From positions 17,694,327-17,758,326 of the forward strand of contig CM076195.1 of NCBI GenBank assembly GCA_038277395.1: 64,000 nucleotides of DNA, read 5' to 3'. Shown here piece after piece: positions 42,847-55,850 of this stretch (position 1 is the stretch's first letter; every line of letters starts with the position of its first letter). Under the pieces are notes generated by a model. It was not told the origin of the DNA and did not search any database. It worked only from the letters and a program-made list of their open reading frames with translations. Made by a program: the position numbers and the translations under genes. The DNA comes from Dryocosmus kuriphilus. Lineage: Eukaryota > Arthropoda > Insecta > Hymenoptera > Cynipidae.

Positions 42847-43154
42847 ACTTCCGATTTCTCGGAGGAATGATGTTTTGATTCTTATATTAGAACAAGCTGC
42901 TTTGTTTGCGCGTGTTACTATTGAAAATACACTAAGTCGAGAATCTGACGTCCAATTGTCTAAAATCAAATTACCAGAATTTGATGGTAAACTCGAACAA
43001 TGTTAAAAATTTTCTGATATGTTTAAGTCTTTAATTCGTGATAACAAAGATCTATCGAATATTAAAAAATTTCAATATTTATCGACCTCAATAAGTGGTA
43101 GTGCGTCACAAGTTATTGAGGCAATTGAAATCTCAGATAATAATTACACAATAG
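42847..43154 (+). pseudogene. BEL copy 2 gag, first part
   Basis: Reads RVTIENTLSRESDVQLSKIK, LPEFDGKLEQC and, after a stop at 43003, KFSDMFKSLIRDNKDLSNIK, matching the BEL/Pao gag domain (DUF1759 region). The frame stops at the hAT border but continues in phase at 53415 once both insertions and extra TSD copies are ignored. Confidence 0.82.
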
Positions 43155-46100
43155 CAGGGATCACAGTCTATTCTTTCTAAAATACAGGAATAGAGGACTT
43201 TTTTTTCAAAAATAGAGGACTTTTTTCCAAAAAAAAAGAGGACCTTTTCCCCAAAAATAGAGAACTTTTGAAGAACGTTTTTTTTAAAATAAAAAGGATA
43301 GTATGTGAATCAAGGTTAATAACAATTTTATTACAATACTTTTATTGCTTTAACAATACTTAAGATTTAATTAACATCAGTTGTAGCTAAGCAGTTTACA
43401 GCCATTTCATAAAATATGAGAATTTTAGAGTTTACGACTTACAATGAAAAACATATTATTAATAGAAATAAATAGTAGTCTTTTCCAAATTTTAACAGCG
43501 CATCACGGCTTCATAATTTATTAAATTAGTATCACATTGAATACCGAAGAAAATATTATTACTGTAAATTACCAAGTAATGGTATACTTTTTTACTCCAA
43601 ACAAAAAAAGAAGAATATTCTTCTCCAGAGCAGAAGAAGGTATTAAATACCTTGTTAAACTTTTCTTTTCTTTGCTAGTGTTTGAAGCATTTCAGTAGTT
43701 CTCTTTCTGATATTTTGTTGTAACCTATCTACCTTCTGTCGTTTTTCTTTTTCTTTATCCCGAAGATGTTGTAGACTGTGAATTAATTCTTTTACAACTA
43801 TACCTTGTATTTTTCTCTTCACAACCATATTCAACTCTTCTTGCATAGATTCGGCATTGTGGCAAAAAAAAATGATTTGAATAATGCCGTGAGTACAATA
43901 TTACTATGGGCGGTATTTAATTGTAATGAAATATGGCGAAGGATTTTTCATCTGTTATTGGTGAAACACAAGCGCGCGAGAGTGACCGAAAAGCGCGCGT
44001 ATAACTAGCAGCATGATTGGCTCGTTCCTGAAATTGTAATAATTGCGAGGGAAATATTCTTGCGGTGCTACGATATCGAGCACCGATGATCATTTCGCTT
44101 TGAGTAATGCAACCAGCTACAATTGTAAAGGGGTATTTCCCGAATGTAAGACGAAAACCACGTTGATTAAAGCCGAACCGCTGCATCTAAGCAAGTATTT
44201 ACTTACGCATTAAGATTGTCAAAAGAAAAGAAGTGTGTGACGCCCGATGCCGATTTCCAGAATTATGTGATGCTGGTCAATTTTGATGGGACTTTTCTTA
44301 ATAATTGTTCTACCAATATCATTAGTTAACGATAAATCACATGACTAAATTCTACGATTGACTGAAAAATGGTATATCAAATATTTTCAACGGCTAAGTC
44401 CAGGATCACGATTTCGTTAAGTATCAGTTTTTCTCATGGTTGCGTCTTCCAATCCGAATTCTAATTTATTTATGCCCTATAACATTTTATATGTGTCGTT
44501 ACATTTTTTGAGCGAACTTGATAATTTTAAACTGTAACTTTTGGGATGATGAATGTTGTGGGTGAATGTTTTATTTTTTATTGAACCTGTCATAATGCTA
44601 ATTTATATTGCGTTCATTTTAAATTAATCTATGCTATTTATCTGTTTACTAATGAATCATCATTTGATAATGTGTCACCTACAATGTTAAATACATGTCG
44701 CGATATCTAACTGAAATGTCCCTCTCTATCTATCAATGAACCATTCCAACAGAAATTTCTCTCCATCGATCTATTTCATTCGTTTATTTGACAATTTCAA
44801 CTAATCCATCAAATGCTATTTTGAACTTAGAATTTTCTCTCCAGATGGAATTTTCTGTCATTTTATGAAATTTTGATTTTCTAAGATCATAATTTTTAAA
44901 ATTCAAAATAAAATAAAAAGATTATGCTATAGCATCAAGCGTGGCATTTTTGAAATCCTTTTCTGCTGATTTTAAATCACCCTCTAATTTCTTGATTCTG
45001 TTTTGTTCTTTTTCTACACTTTCTAACAGTGCTTTTTCTTTGGCTTCACCTTCAGTGTCAGCCTTTCTTCTCAGCCTTTTCCTTAAGGATTCGCTTTTCG
45101 TTATCTAAGTAAAGCTGGTATGACGAATGAGCACTCTGTGCCAGTCTAACTAGTTCAGGAGTTATGGACACTTTGTGCACCATTTTATCATATTTTTTTA
45201 AGCCGTCAGCAATTGCAAGTTTTGCATTTAAAGTTCTTTCCGTCATTCTATTTTTGTCTATAGTTAGAAGCCTTCCTGATAGTGAAAACCCTTTTTCTAC
45301 ATCAGCGTTTCCATGTGTCAGAGTAAGAGCATTTTGGACGACTCGCTTTGTCTCTTTATATTTTACACTCGGATTTGAATGATTTTGAAGGCTAAATATG
45401 AGACTCCAATAAGAATAAATACTTTCATCCTTTTTCAGTTTACATCGCATTTTCGTCCAATTGTAGCAACCTCCATTCGCACTCTAATTTATTGGTGTCA
45501 ATACAAGGGAGTGGTATTAACTGTCCAATTTTTGTTATGTAAGATATACTTTCAGGTTTCTTAATATTTTCGGGCGAAAGACACTGAAAATATTTCAAGG
45601 TCTCGAAACACTTAATTTTTGTAAGTAAATGATTTACTGCGGCAGTGTAAAATTCTTTTACTTCAGTCATGAAAAACAACTTTTCTTTCTGAGATAAAGC
45701 TGCAACTGTGTCTTTTACTGTTTCTCCAAGATTTACCTCAAGCAAATCTAAAAAGTTTGATTTATCTTTAAGCAGTGAAGTAAGTTTTTCCCTATCAAAT
45801 GAAGTTGATTTCAGATTTGATCCTTTGATAATACTCGATGGCAAAATCAAAATTAGCAGTTTTAACTGATCATACATATGTGAATAAGCGATTCTTATTT
45901 TTGCTTGACCAAGGTAAATTCAGTAGTGAAGATCTTGGATACATAAACGATAAATTTCAAAGCACTCTTCAAACGTGCATCTTTCAAATACTTTATTATA
46001 TTAATATAACTCTGCTTTTCAAATGTGGAAGATTCTTTCAGCTGCTGGACCTACAGTTAACCACCTTGTGCTTATGTGTTTAATGAACTTGTGTTGACGC

Positions 46101-48145
46101 AAACTTAGATCATTTTGAATCTTCTCAAGTATTTCACATCTCACGTCCTTATGGTGAAAGTAATAGTAGACTTTCACTATGAAATCAGAAACATTTACGG
46201 AAAGGCAGTTGCAACCCTTTACAAAAGAATTATGCACAATATGCAGCTCACAGGTACCTATGTCAAGCACGGGTTTAGCCTTTAACGTTTTCAATCTTTC
46301 TTGGAACAAAGTCACGATAGTTTTATTAACATTTCGTCCATCTCATCCTAGAGCTAAGACCTTCTTTAATGATAAACCGTTAGAATCAAGTGACCTTTCT
46401 AAATGCGAAAATAAAATTGTACCAGTTACTGATCCCAAAAAGTAAGTCGCTAAATGCCGACATACAATAATGTTCTCGCTTTGTGACCAATATCTTATTC
46501 TAATTTGCATCTCCTTCTTATTTTTCACATTGCTTGTATCATCAAAAAGCAAGCAAGTCAATACATCAAATTTGTCGATATCTTTAATCATTTGTTGGTG
46601 AAAATAAGGTCCTAAAGCTTCTGTAATAAAATATTGAGCTTTACTTGGAGACAATGAAAAATTATCTGGTGCGGAACCTGGAAACATGACTTTAAATAAT
46701 TTTTTTTTCCCTGCACATGACGTGATGGAACTGCAGCTTACAACCATTTCCATACACCAATACAGTTCCGCTCTTGTTGAAGATTCTTTTGGATTAAATA
46801 ACGCAACATTACTGTTTAAGCGATTCGAATTATTAAGAACTGAAGTATGAGAAGGCAACAATTTGGTAGGAGCTGTTGTTGGCTGAATAAATGTCTGTTC
46901 AGATAATTCAGGATTTACTGAAACTTCTGGAGGAGACGCTAATAAAGTCTGACCTGATTTTAATATATTCAAATTTTTTATGTGCTTCGCAGTCTTCGAA
47001 TGCTGTATACGTTTTGCAGATCCCTTGTCAGTTGCAATTATTACATTTGGGTAAATTTTACACAAACAAAAATATAAATCGTTTTGATTTCTCTGCTTAC
47101 TTTTTTCGACATTTTAAGTGCAGTCATTTTAATTTTTCGAAAATAACTGAAATGCAATAATAGAAAACAATTAAAATCATAAAAATGGCAAAAAATTCAA
47201 CATTATAATAAAAACGTAATTTTTCAAAACCTTTATATTGACTAACCAGGCAACTAAATAACAAATCCACGGAAACTCTACATTGAAATCTCTTTCGTCT
47301 AAAATGCCGAAACGTAACTGCAAAACTAAAATATTTTAATATATTAATACATTTTTTTACTTTTTCAGGAATATTCCGAATGCGTTGAATAATTACTTTT
47401 TCTTTAGTTAATTTTACAGCTTTTCACCTCTCATATCATAGAATTTTGTCTAAAATTGTTTAAGAGTGGAAAAAGTAAAGATGATCGAAGCACTCAAATA
47501 AATTTGGATCAGATGTGCTATAAAAGTATTAATATTTATCATTATAAGAATGAACTAAGGCAACGCTAGTTTTGAAAAATAAATAGCACAATCATAATGA
47601 TCAGGATAGACCAGAAATAAGTCTAATAAGTGAACATAACAAAAAATAACATAATCTGTATTCTTAAAGGCAAATTCATTTTAGAAGAAATAAAAGCTAC
47701 ATTTCCAAAAAGCCGTAAAATTAAAAGAAGCGAAACATTGAAAATATTTCATGTTTGAAACATTATACTCATAAAATCAACTTACCTCAACTTGAAATCA
47801 CTCGATTAAAAAGATAAATGCCACGTGCCAGACACTTCCTCGGATCCGATAATCAATATGTGATATGCCATAGCCATTATGGATGTATATGTTAAAAAGG
47901 GAGGTTAAGTCCGTTATCTATTCATGCAGATATTATAGATTCGCGGTATCGATATTATTATCGATATCTCGAGAGCGCGCAAATATTCAAATATGTCAAA
48001 TTGATAAAATTATGAATTTTCTTTGTTCTGATGTTCAATTCTTCGTTTTGGTGTCAATTAAAATTTTATTTTTTAAATTCAAGTTTTTGACTAAAAATAG
48101 AAAATAGAGGAAATAGAGGAAATAAAGGACCGGCTGTGATCCCTG
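43155..48145 (-). mobile_element. hAT-like transposon in BEL gag
   Basis: Perfect 12-bp TIRs CAGGGATCACAG / CTGTGATCCCTG, flanked by caatag on both sides (43149-43154, 48146-48151). hAT elements usually make 8-bp TSDs; only 6 bp match here. The transposase is on the - strand at 45058-47160. The remaining 1.9 kb (43155-45057) has a short Lys-rich coiled-coil frame (43655-43846) of unknown meaning. Confidence 0.85.
45058..47160 (-). pseudogene. hAT family transposase (BED finger, RNase H, dimerisation region), broken
   Basis: N-terminal BED-like finger: YFCLC ... IQHSKTAKHIKN (about 47080-46970). The catalytic fold starts at LTCLLFDDTSNVKNKKEMQI. The second Asp block is preceded by TGA (LALG-stop-DGRNVNKT, about 46335). 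VLDIGTCELHIVHNSFVKGC and KHISTRWLTVGPAAERI follow (46280-46030). The C-terminal hATC dimerisation block is NADVEKGFSLSGRLLTIDKN (about 45320-45260). Stops and frameshifts near 46340, 46020 and 45440 inactivate it. Confidence 0.85.
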
Positions 48146-48151
48146 CAATAG

Positions 48152-48403
48152 TGTAATGTCAAGGATGGGCAATTGGATGGTATTCTAATGAACAGTTTAA
48201 AACGAGGAATTAAAAAGGTACAAGCATTTATAAAAAGATTAAAAGTAAAGGGGAATATATTTATACAATAGGGCTTGCTTTCACGGTCGGCGAAAAACTG
48301 GCGTCTCTCACCTGAACTCTCTCATTGTGAGAAGCCGGGCTTCTTCGTGTATGTTCGTGAGCCAGAAAGGCCCCGTTGCGATGTACAATATTATTATATT
48401 ACA
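48152..48403 (-). repeat. Gypsy 3' LTR (252 bp)
   Basis: Plus-strand ends tgtaatgtcaagg and ttattatattaca. Same length as 53163-53414 and highly similar with scattered substitutions. Confidence 0.93.
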
Positions 48404-48495
48404 GTTCGGCCAATCCTGATATAGCTCCGTCCTCGGAAGCACGCTAAAAAACCGTCAATTATACGTATATTTATAGACATCATCATCATACACAT

Positions 48496-51479
48496 TTAAT
48501 TATTTGGGCACCAGAGTCGCATATTTTTTGGTTCCCACACACCTTCGTATTTACGCTGTGTCACTTGAAAACCTTCAATATCCGCGACGACATATCGGTC
48601 GTTTCGCAAAATTTTTATAACCTCATATAGTCCCTTAAAACGAGGGATCAGCTTGGGAGAGACTCCCTTTGTCGAATAAAAATTTCTTAACGTGACATAA
48701 TCGCCTACCTTATATTCATGCGCGTCTTTTCGCTTCTTTATTGGCATTGTTAGTGTATTGATTTTGTGCCTCTTGTAATTTAGAATCAGCTTTGGCACGT
48801 AGTGCTACCGAATCCCTATCATTTTTGTTTATGTTATTCTCCATAAATTCTTTTACATAATCGCTGACCTTTCCACGTTGACGTAAGTCAAAAAACAATT
48901 TAATAGATTCCTCGCCTGTAGATACAACTTTTGGCCACTTTCTACCGCAGTCGTGATCGCTTAATTTTCCTAACATGGGGTCTAGGACTTTGTTGACAAT
49001 TTCAACTTGCCCATTCGCTTGCGGAGACCCAGTTGCGACCTTCTGGTACTTAATATCATATTCCATAAAAAAGCCCTGACACTCTTGCGAAGTAAAAGAT
49101 GTTCCGCGATCAGATGTTAAAATTCGTGGTTTGCCGTATTCTAAAAAACACTGTTTTAAACACGTAACTGTTTCCACCGATTTCGTGGTTTTTGTCGGGT
49201 ACAATTTTGTAAATTTAGTAAAAGCACCGATTACTAACAAAACATGCTTCTTTGATTTTACCCTTGAATCGAAAATGTCAATATGATCCACGTGCACAAT
49301 TTCAAACGGTTTATCGCCTTTTGGGATCATCTTGACCTTGCCTTCGGTTTTACCAGAAGTCGGTGTAAACGCAATACATTTACAGTAGTTTTTGATATGA
49401 TCTGCGATCTTATTTTTCATATTCGGAAATCAATAACTTTTTCGTAGCGTTTCACAGACCTTTGCAATACTCTGATGATCAAGTTCATCATAGTATTTAA
49501 AAATTATATTTTTTTCCATAGAATTTGGCACATAGAACAAAAGCGTTTTACCATTATCAACTTTTCGATAAATTACACCATTTCATAGCTCAAACAATTT
49601 ATCCTGCCCGACCTCAATTTTCTTTCTAATATCGAGAATGCAACTATCTTTATTTTGTGCAATTAGGTGATTCGTTTCAAATGAATTATCGTCAACAATA
49701 CATATCATGTTACATCTACTGAGCCCATCTACATGCGTCATCCTTCTTCCGTCACGATGCTCAGTCGTGTAATCAAAACTTTGAAGTTCCATCACCCCTC
49801 TAGATATTATAGCGTTAGTATCTTTCTTCTCCAAAGCCAATATTAATGCGTTACAATCGGCTATTCTTTTAAATTCAATTCCATGGAGATACATTCGAAA
49901 TCTACGAAACGCATAAACAATGGCCATCATTTCTAGCTCAAAACTATGATAACGACTTTCAACTTCAGTCGTGCGCTTCGAAAAATAAAAGACTAGGTGA
50001 AACTTCAAATCTTTTTTTCGTTGCATTAGAATAGCACCGAATCCATGAGAGCTCGCGTCACAATGCAATTCTGTTTCAGCCTTAGGATCATAAATCGCCA
50101 AACTAGAAGTTTCTGTCAATTTTTTTTTTTTTTTAGAAAATGAAATGATCTACGTTGTTTGTCTCCAAATTTGAATTCTGCATCCTTTCGTAAAAGATTG
50201 TACAGAGATTTAGCAAAAACTGAAAATTTTTCGATAAATTTCCGGAAATGTTGCGCAAGGCCCAAAAAGCTCTGTACACCCTTTACATTCTTGGGTTCGG
50301 AAAAATTCAACACCCCTTCAATACGCTTAGCTGTTGGACCAATACCGTCCTCATTTATCTCGTAACCCAAAAATTCGATATTGGTGCAAAGAAATTCGCA
50401 TTTATCGAGGCGAAGTTCCATTTTGCTTTCTACCAAAAGTCTGAACACTTTTCTCAAAATTGCGAAGTGGTGCTCTATCGTTCTTGTGGCTACTAAGATG
50501 TCGTCCATATACGCTACTAGATCACCCGAATTAATTAGGTCTTTAAATACACTGTTGACAAACTTTTGAAAACGAGAAGGAGCTGTTTTTAAACCAAATG
50601 GTAAACATAAAAACTCAAATTGGCCCAGAGAGGAGCGACAAAGGACGTGTATTTCTGAGACTCCCCCGCAATCGAAATATGGTAAAACACATCTTTAAGA
50701 TCTAATCTCGAAAAGAACTTTTTATTATTCAAAACGTCGAGTTGATCATCAATTAAAGGCAATGGATAATTATCTTTTATAACACACTTGTTTAGCGTAC
50801 GATAATCTATACACATACGCGGTTCACCATTTTTTCTTTTTCACTAAAACAATAGGGGAGCGTATTCGGATTCACTCGGTTTGATGCGCTTCAAGTTCAT
50901 CAACCTGTCTAAAATGTTTTTAAAATCATTTTTCTCGGCGTAGCACAATCTTCTAGGACCAAATTGGAAGGGTTTATGCTCTTTTAAATTTATTTTCATT
51001 TCGGCTTCAACCTTCGATTTTTCGGGCCTATCAGGGATAACATAATCCTCGAAAAAGAAGGTTCTGAGCTTATCTTGATCTCGTACAGAAATCCCCTCGT
51101 TAATTTTAAGACATTCAGTTTTTTCAAATTTAATCGCGTCAGTATCAATATTCAGAATTTCTTGAACAACTTCATCAATAACTTCACCTGACTCGATCAA
51201 TTTAAATCCAAATTTCCTAAATGAATCGCGCCCCAAAACGACTGGCAATTTCATTGTATTATCATCGACCACTAATAAATTAATATCTCTAATCAACCCT
51301 CCAATTGTAGCCTTAGAATTTACAAATCCAAAAATTTGTAGTTTCAAATCATTTATACCAGAATACTCACAATCAACTTCATCAATTTCCTGGATTACAT
51401 CAGCATTAACACAGCTTTTTTTTATAAAGCTTATTGGACTTTCGCTGTTCAATCTTGTTGGTAGCACTAAACTGAACAC
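48496..51479 (-). pseudogene. Gypsy pol: protease, reverse transcriptase, RNase H, integrase
   Basis: Read leftward. Protease: the expected D-S/T-G triad is changed in RLNSESPISFIKK (about 51420), with VVLGRDSFRKFGFK at its end. Reverse transcriptase: CIDYRTLNKCVIKDNYPLP and YMDDILVATRTIEHH (about 50510). RNase H: ELHCDASSHGFGAIL and SFELEMMAIVYAFRRF. Integrase: HVDHIDIFDSR, ILTSDRGTSFTS and QANGQVEIVNK (Asp, Asp, Glu intact). C-terminus: VGDYVTLRNFYSTKG ... YEGVWEPKNMR, ending at 48496. Frame breaks lie near 50843, 50550, 50115, 49440 and 48750, several at homopolymer runs. Confidence 0.92.
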
Positions 51480-51581
51480 TTCACTATCAATCTTGAAATC
51501 GTAGATGACTCTTCTCAGGTACTCGTCTTCATCTCGCTGATCGATGTTGGCTATCTCGCAATTTTTTGCTGAAGCTTTCTC

Positions 51582-52756
51582 TCATACAGAGCGCTGTTCT
51601 CGTCGTGGACAATCCCTGATAGAGTGCTCGATTGATCCACACATGAAACAAGAACCCTTCTTGCGTTCCGTCTGGTCACATTCGGAAGATATGTGACCCC
51701 ACTTGCTGCAATTGTAGCAACGCATCCTGCGCTGGGTTGAAGTTTCCTCCCTGGCCGCTGGCTTCACACTCGTCTTATCATCTTTTTGGTAAGGTTTGGG
51801 TTTCTCATCTGATGAGGGGTATCTAGAAATCAGCAAAACCTTATCGAATGCAGACAACAACGTTCCTATGGATTCAAAGCGTTGAATGCGCGCCTGGTTG
51901 CGCAATGTCGGATCTGGTATTCCGTCAATATAATTATCTATCCGTTCGGGGTCATCGACTGGAACACGATTTGCTAAAATTGTTTTGTCGTGAATGTAGT
52001 CGCTGAACAATTCACCTCGTTTCCAAATCCTCTCTTCAAATTGTTTTCATAGCAAGACTTCGTTCGGGCGCTGGTGGAACATCTTGCCCATTTCCACCAA
52101 CAAGTTGTCGTCGTCATTTTGATGTGTTCAGGTCTCGAATGAAACCACGTCAAAGCTTTTCCCTTGAGCCTCGATCCAATGAGTACTTTCTCGTGATATC
52201 CTCATCCAGATTATAGGTTGTTTTCAGTAATCTAAGTTGACGCTCCCAACTGTCAAAGACACCACCTGTTCCATCAGTGACTCAGCAACTCTCCAATCGA
52301 AGAAATATTTATTTTCTGCGTTCTGAGCCCACTTACTAATAGCGTACGTGTTCGAAATTCATCCCTGCGTATTGCCAATTCGCGCTGTAAATCAGCCAAT
52401 CGTAGAGCGTGTTCTTCGCCAGCTCGTCGTTCTGCTTCCAATATGGCGAATTGTGAGGCTTCTTCATCATTTCTAGACACTTCTATATTTTCAGACCCTC
52501 GCAACTTGGCCAGCTCACGCTGCATCGCCTCCATTTGTTTTGAATGTGCTTCTCTTTCGGCTCGCACTGCCCTTAATGCTTCTTCTTGGTCCTGATTACT
52601 TTTTTGCGCCCCAGTAAGAGTTTTCAATTTTTGGATCTCGCTTCTGGCGTTCTCCAATTCCGCCATTTGCGCCTCATTTTCTTTCCTCGAAGCTTGAAGA
52701 TAATTCTCCACAAGGCTGCCGTCAACAGAAGCATTTTTTCCTGCAAGAAAATTCAC
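51582..52756 (-). pseudogene. Gypsy gag with two zinc knuckles
   Basis: N-terminal part (52756-52274) is a Glu/Ala/Arg-rich coiled coil (EENALRLADLQRE-like pattern). The matrix/capsid-like middle includes IDNYIDGIPDPTLRNQARIQ. Two CCHC knuckles lie at CYNCSKWGHISSEC and CFMCGSIEHSIRDC (about 51710-51600). Gag packages the RNA. A frame break near 52020-52270 separates the halves. The protein starts upstream of 52756, after the leader next to the 5' LTR. Confidence 0.85.
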
Positions 52757-53146
52757 CCACGTATCCTCTGTATCGTTTTCGTAGATACGGCCATCAGTTC
52801 TGATTTGTTACCGGAGGTGGTTAAATTCAACAATCGTAGAACGTCTTTCAGTTCGACAATGGTCAACTCTTCAAGAGTCGCCATCATGTTGTCACTTTCA
52901 CTGGTAATTCTGTTTCTCAAATTATGCACAAAACAATAAGTTTCACAATTAACTGGTGCACTTTATCTCTGGAGTTTTTATCTAAACTAGGCCTGACCGT
53001 AGGCACAAAGCTGCAAAACAGCTACACAAAAAACACTCGTGTCATCCGATGCGCGTCCGGCAAGCTCAAATTCGAGAGCGTCCTAACACACAGTTACCGG
53101 ACATTTTCAATTTTCTCGAATCAGAATAGTAAACGCGACCGGTATC

Positions 53147-53159
53147 ATCCCACTTCTGA
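53147..53159 (-). other. Gypsy primer-binding site, tRNA-Leu-like
   Basis: On the - strand tcagaagtgggat lies 3 nt after the 5' LTR end. It differs at one base from the complement of the T-arm/acceptor region typical of a leucine tRNA (tcaggagtgggat). Confidence 0.55.
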
Positions 53160-53162
53160 GAC

Positions 53163-53414
53163 TGTAATTTCAAGGATGAGCAATTGGATAGTATTCTAAT
53201 GAACAGTTTAAAAGGAGGAATTAAAAAGGTACAAGCATTTATTAAAAGATTAAAAGTAAAAGGGAATATATTTATTCAATAGTGCTTGCTTTCACGGTCG
53301 GCGAAAAACTGGCGCCTCTCACCTGAACTCTCTCATTGTGAGAAGTCGGACTTCTTCGTGTATGTTTGTGAGTCAAAAAGGCCCCGTTGCGATATAAAAT
53401 ATTATTATATTACA
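53163..53414 (-). repeat. Gypsy 5' LTR (252 bp)
   Basis: tgtaatttcaagg ... ttattatattaca; partner of 48152-48403. Confidence 0.93.
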
Positions 53415-54140
53415 ATAGCGTGGAATCTGTTGCAAGAACGATACGATGATCAAAAATAAACATATTCAATTTTTATTTGAAATACCCAAGTTTCGAAAGA
53501 AATCAGCTAGTTCCTTGACAGAATTAATTGATTATATAAAAAAGCACACTAGAATTTTAAAGTCGATGGGTCTACCTGTTGTATTTTGGGGTGCATTATT
53601 GGTACACATGGTCGAATCTAAGTTAGACAATATTACTTGAAGAGCTTGAGAAAATTATTGTTAATCTGAAGTAGTAGCAGATTTTAAGTTTGATAATAAT
53701 ATCCTTGAATTCTTGCAAAATATATGTAAAATGTTTAGAAGATTGTTCACAGGTAACCAAGAAAATGTATCAAAGACAGGCAATTCAAGTAATACAGGTA
53801 AAAGAAAGGGTGGTCAACCTCCAAATTATTCAAAAGATAATCGTTTAAAACGTTGCCTTTGCTCAGAAAGGAAAATGTTATTTGTGCGAGGGAGATCACT
53901 ATCTGTATTTCTGCGAAAAGTTTTTGTCTTTGTCAATCGGGGACATAATTTCTGAAGTAAAACGGCTAAGGATTTGTCTTAACTGCTTTAGAGACAATCA
54001 TTTTGTGAAAGACTGTAAAGCTAGTTTGTGTCGTCTTTGCCAGAAAAAAACATAACTCGCTGTGTCACATTTCGAAAAATCGCGAAAATTCAGATGATCA
54101 TGAAAATAAACAAACTCATGTTACAGAACCAGCTTTCGAG
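53415..54140 (+). pseudogene. BEL copy 2 gag, second part, with zinc knuckles
   Basis: AWNLLQERYDDQK, then after a stop FEIPKFRKKSASSLTELIDY and SMGLPVVFWGALLVHMVESK, a BEL gag hallmark. Further on, in shifting frames, Cys-rich parts read CLNCFRDNHFVKDCK and CRLCQKK, the CCHC-type knuckles (about 53975-54050). Several frameshifts and stops. Confidence 0.82.
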
Positions 54141-54164
54141 TGTTCACAAGAAAAAAAATAAAAC

Positions 54165-54815
54165 TTGATAGTTTGTCATTCACAAGGTGAAAACAAAAAA
54201 GCAAAGTACAATTTCATGGCAACAGCGATAGTTTATGCGAAACATGTTCATGGTTCTTGTCACCCAATTCGTGTTCTTTTGGATTCAGCAAGTGAAGCGA
54301 ATTTTGCAACTTACGCAGTCTGTAACAAGTTAGGTATTCTAAAAAGAAAATCTTTTGATAATCCTATTTCTAGTGTAAATTGTTCGGCGAGTCACGTTAA
54401 TCAAGCTTTTAGGATTGTCACAGCGTCACGGCACTCAGACTTTAAAACAAATATTTACTGTTTTGCAAGTTCAAGGGTAACCAATGATTTACCTTCAGTT
54501 CAAATTAATGTAACTGACTGGCACATTCCAGAGACGATGAAACTTGCAGATTCTTACTTTAATTATAGAGATCAGATAGACATGATTGTTTGTGCTGGAT
54601 ATTTCCTGGATTTGTTTGATGATGGTAAAATCAAGTTAGGCGAATGTTTGCCTATTTTACACAAGAATTGCTTAAGTTGGGTAGTGTCTGGCGCGATTAG
54701 ACGAAGCGAGTCCATTGTCTCTGCACCGCGTAACCTTGAAATGAACGTATTATTTATTTTAATGGAACACAAACATGAATTTGAAAGTGAGTTACAAAGA
54801 TTCTGGGAAATCTAA
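54165..54815 (+). pseudogene. BEL copy 2 aspartic protease domain
   Basis: A 216-aa open frame with the A17-type protease signature PIRVLLDSASEANFATYAVC (catalytic Asp in LLDSAS, residues about 40-45), then SFDNPISSVNCSASHVNQAF and DMIVCAGYFLDLFDDGKIKL. It ends with LSWVVSGAIRRSES and a stop near 54813. The frame is unusually well kept for this element, but it is a segment of a broken polyprotein, not a free gene. Confidence 0.85.
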
Positions 54816-54989
54816 AATTATAAAGATTGTAAAAAAGATTCATTATCAGTTTTAAAATTGAAATGTGAAAACTTACTTTGAAATGACAACAAGAGACTCG
54901 GCAGATCTATTTATAGTATGCATGCCACTGCTTTGATAAATCCGTTTTAGGTCAATCTAAAGATACTACGCTCAAGTGTTTGCAATGTT

Positions 54990-55850
54990 TAGAAAAACGA
55001 TTGGAGAATAATGTCACATTATAAGAGAAATATAACGAATTCATGAAACAGAAAGAATATTTAGATTTGGGGCATACATACGTCACGTGTAGGACCTAGT
55101 AATGCAGATCCTAATGAGCAAATAGTTTACTTACCAGATCATGGTGTGTTGAGAGAAGTAAATAGCACAACTAAATTACGCGTAGTTTTTGACGGTTCAT
55201 CAAAAAAAAAGTTCGGGATTTTCTTTGAATATTATTCAGCTCATTGGACCTACACTACGTAAAAATTTAATTGATATTGTTTTTAAAATTTAGATTGTAA
55301 AAGATTGCAATAACTATAGATATCATAAAAAAGATCGTCATCTTCAACGAATATTGCAGCATTAGTTGTGCTTCGAGACTCTTTAAGTCGATGATTTTTT
55401 AACTGGTTCCAATACAGAACAGGAAGCAACTAAGTTGATTCAACAGCTAATAGAGCTAATGAAGTCAGAAGAATTTGAATTACACAAATTCAGTTCAAAT
55501 TCAAAGAACGTCTTGGAATCGGTTCCAGCAGATCAGCGAGAGACAAAGTTTCAATTCGATACTGACACCCATGAAACCATTAAAACTTTATCGCAAGACT
55601 GTATGATCCTCTTGGTTTATTGGGTCCACCTGGAAATTGGATTAGATTTAAATGACCCAGTTCCTGATAACTTGAAGATAAAATGGTCAGACTATTTAGT
55701 TGATCTAGGCAAAATTAATGTCAATGAAATTCCAAGGAGAGTTATTTGCGACAACGAAGTTAAACTTAATCTTCATGGGTTCTGCGAGGCATCATCTGGC
55801 GCTTGCATTTACATTCGAAGTGTTGATAACCTTGGACATTCATCGTTTAT
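54990..55850 (+). pseudogene. BEL copy 2 reverse transcriptase, decayed
   Basis: The active-site region is VDDFLTGSNTEQEATKLIQQ with a stop where Tyr of YVDD belongs (about 55388). Next LMKSEEFELHKFSSNSKNVL and the long open part to 55850 including LNLHGFCEASSGACIYIRSV, the start of the RNase H-like region. The N-terminal palm is badly broken. Coding similarity stops abruptly at the foreign insertion. Confidence 0.8.

Larger units (their letters stand above)
48152..53414 (-). mobile_element. Ty3/Gypsy LTR retrotransposon, full length, inactivated
   Basis: Two 252-bp LTRs, 4-bp TSD atag (48148-48151, 53415-53418) and the order gag, protease, reverse transcriptase, RNase H, integrase on the - strand. 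A PBS-like sequence next to the 5' LTR matches the tRNA-Leu 3' half at 12 of 13 positions. It interrupts BEL gag at the same spot as the hAT. Frameshifts break gag and pol. Confidence 0.93.

Noticed and set aside
43655..43846. Small Lys-rich coiled-coil gene in the hAT
   Set aside because: No homology seen, short, in a region of scattered stops; kept only as a remark in the hAT entry.
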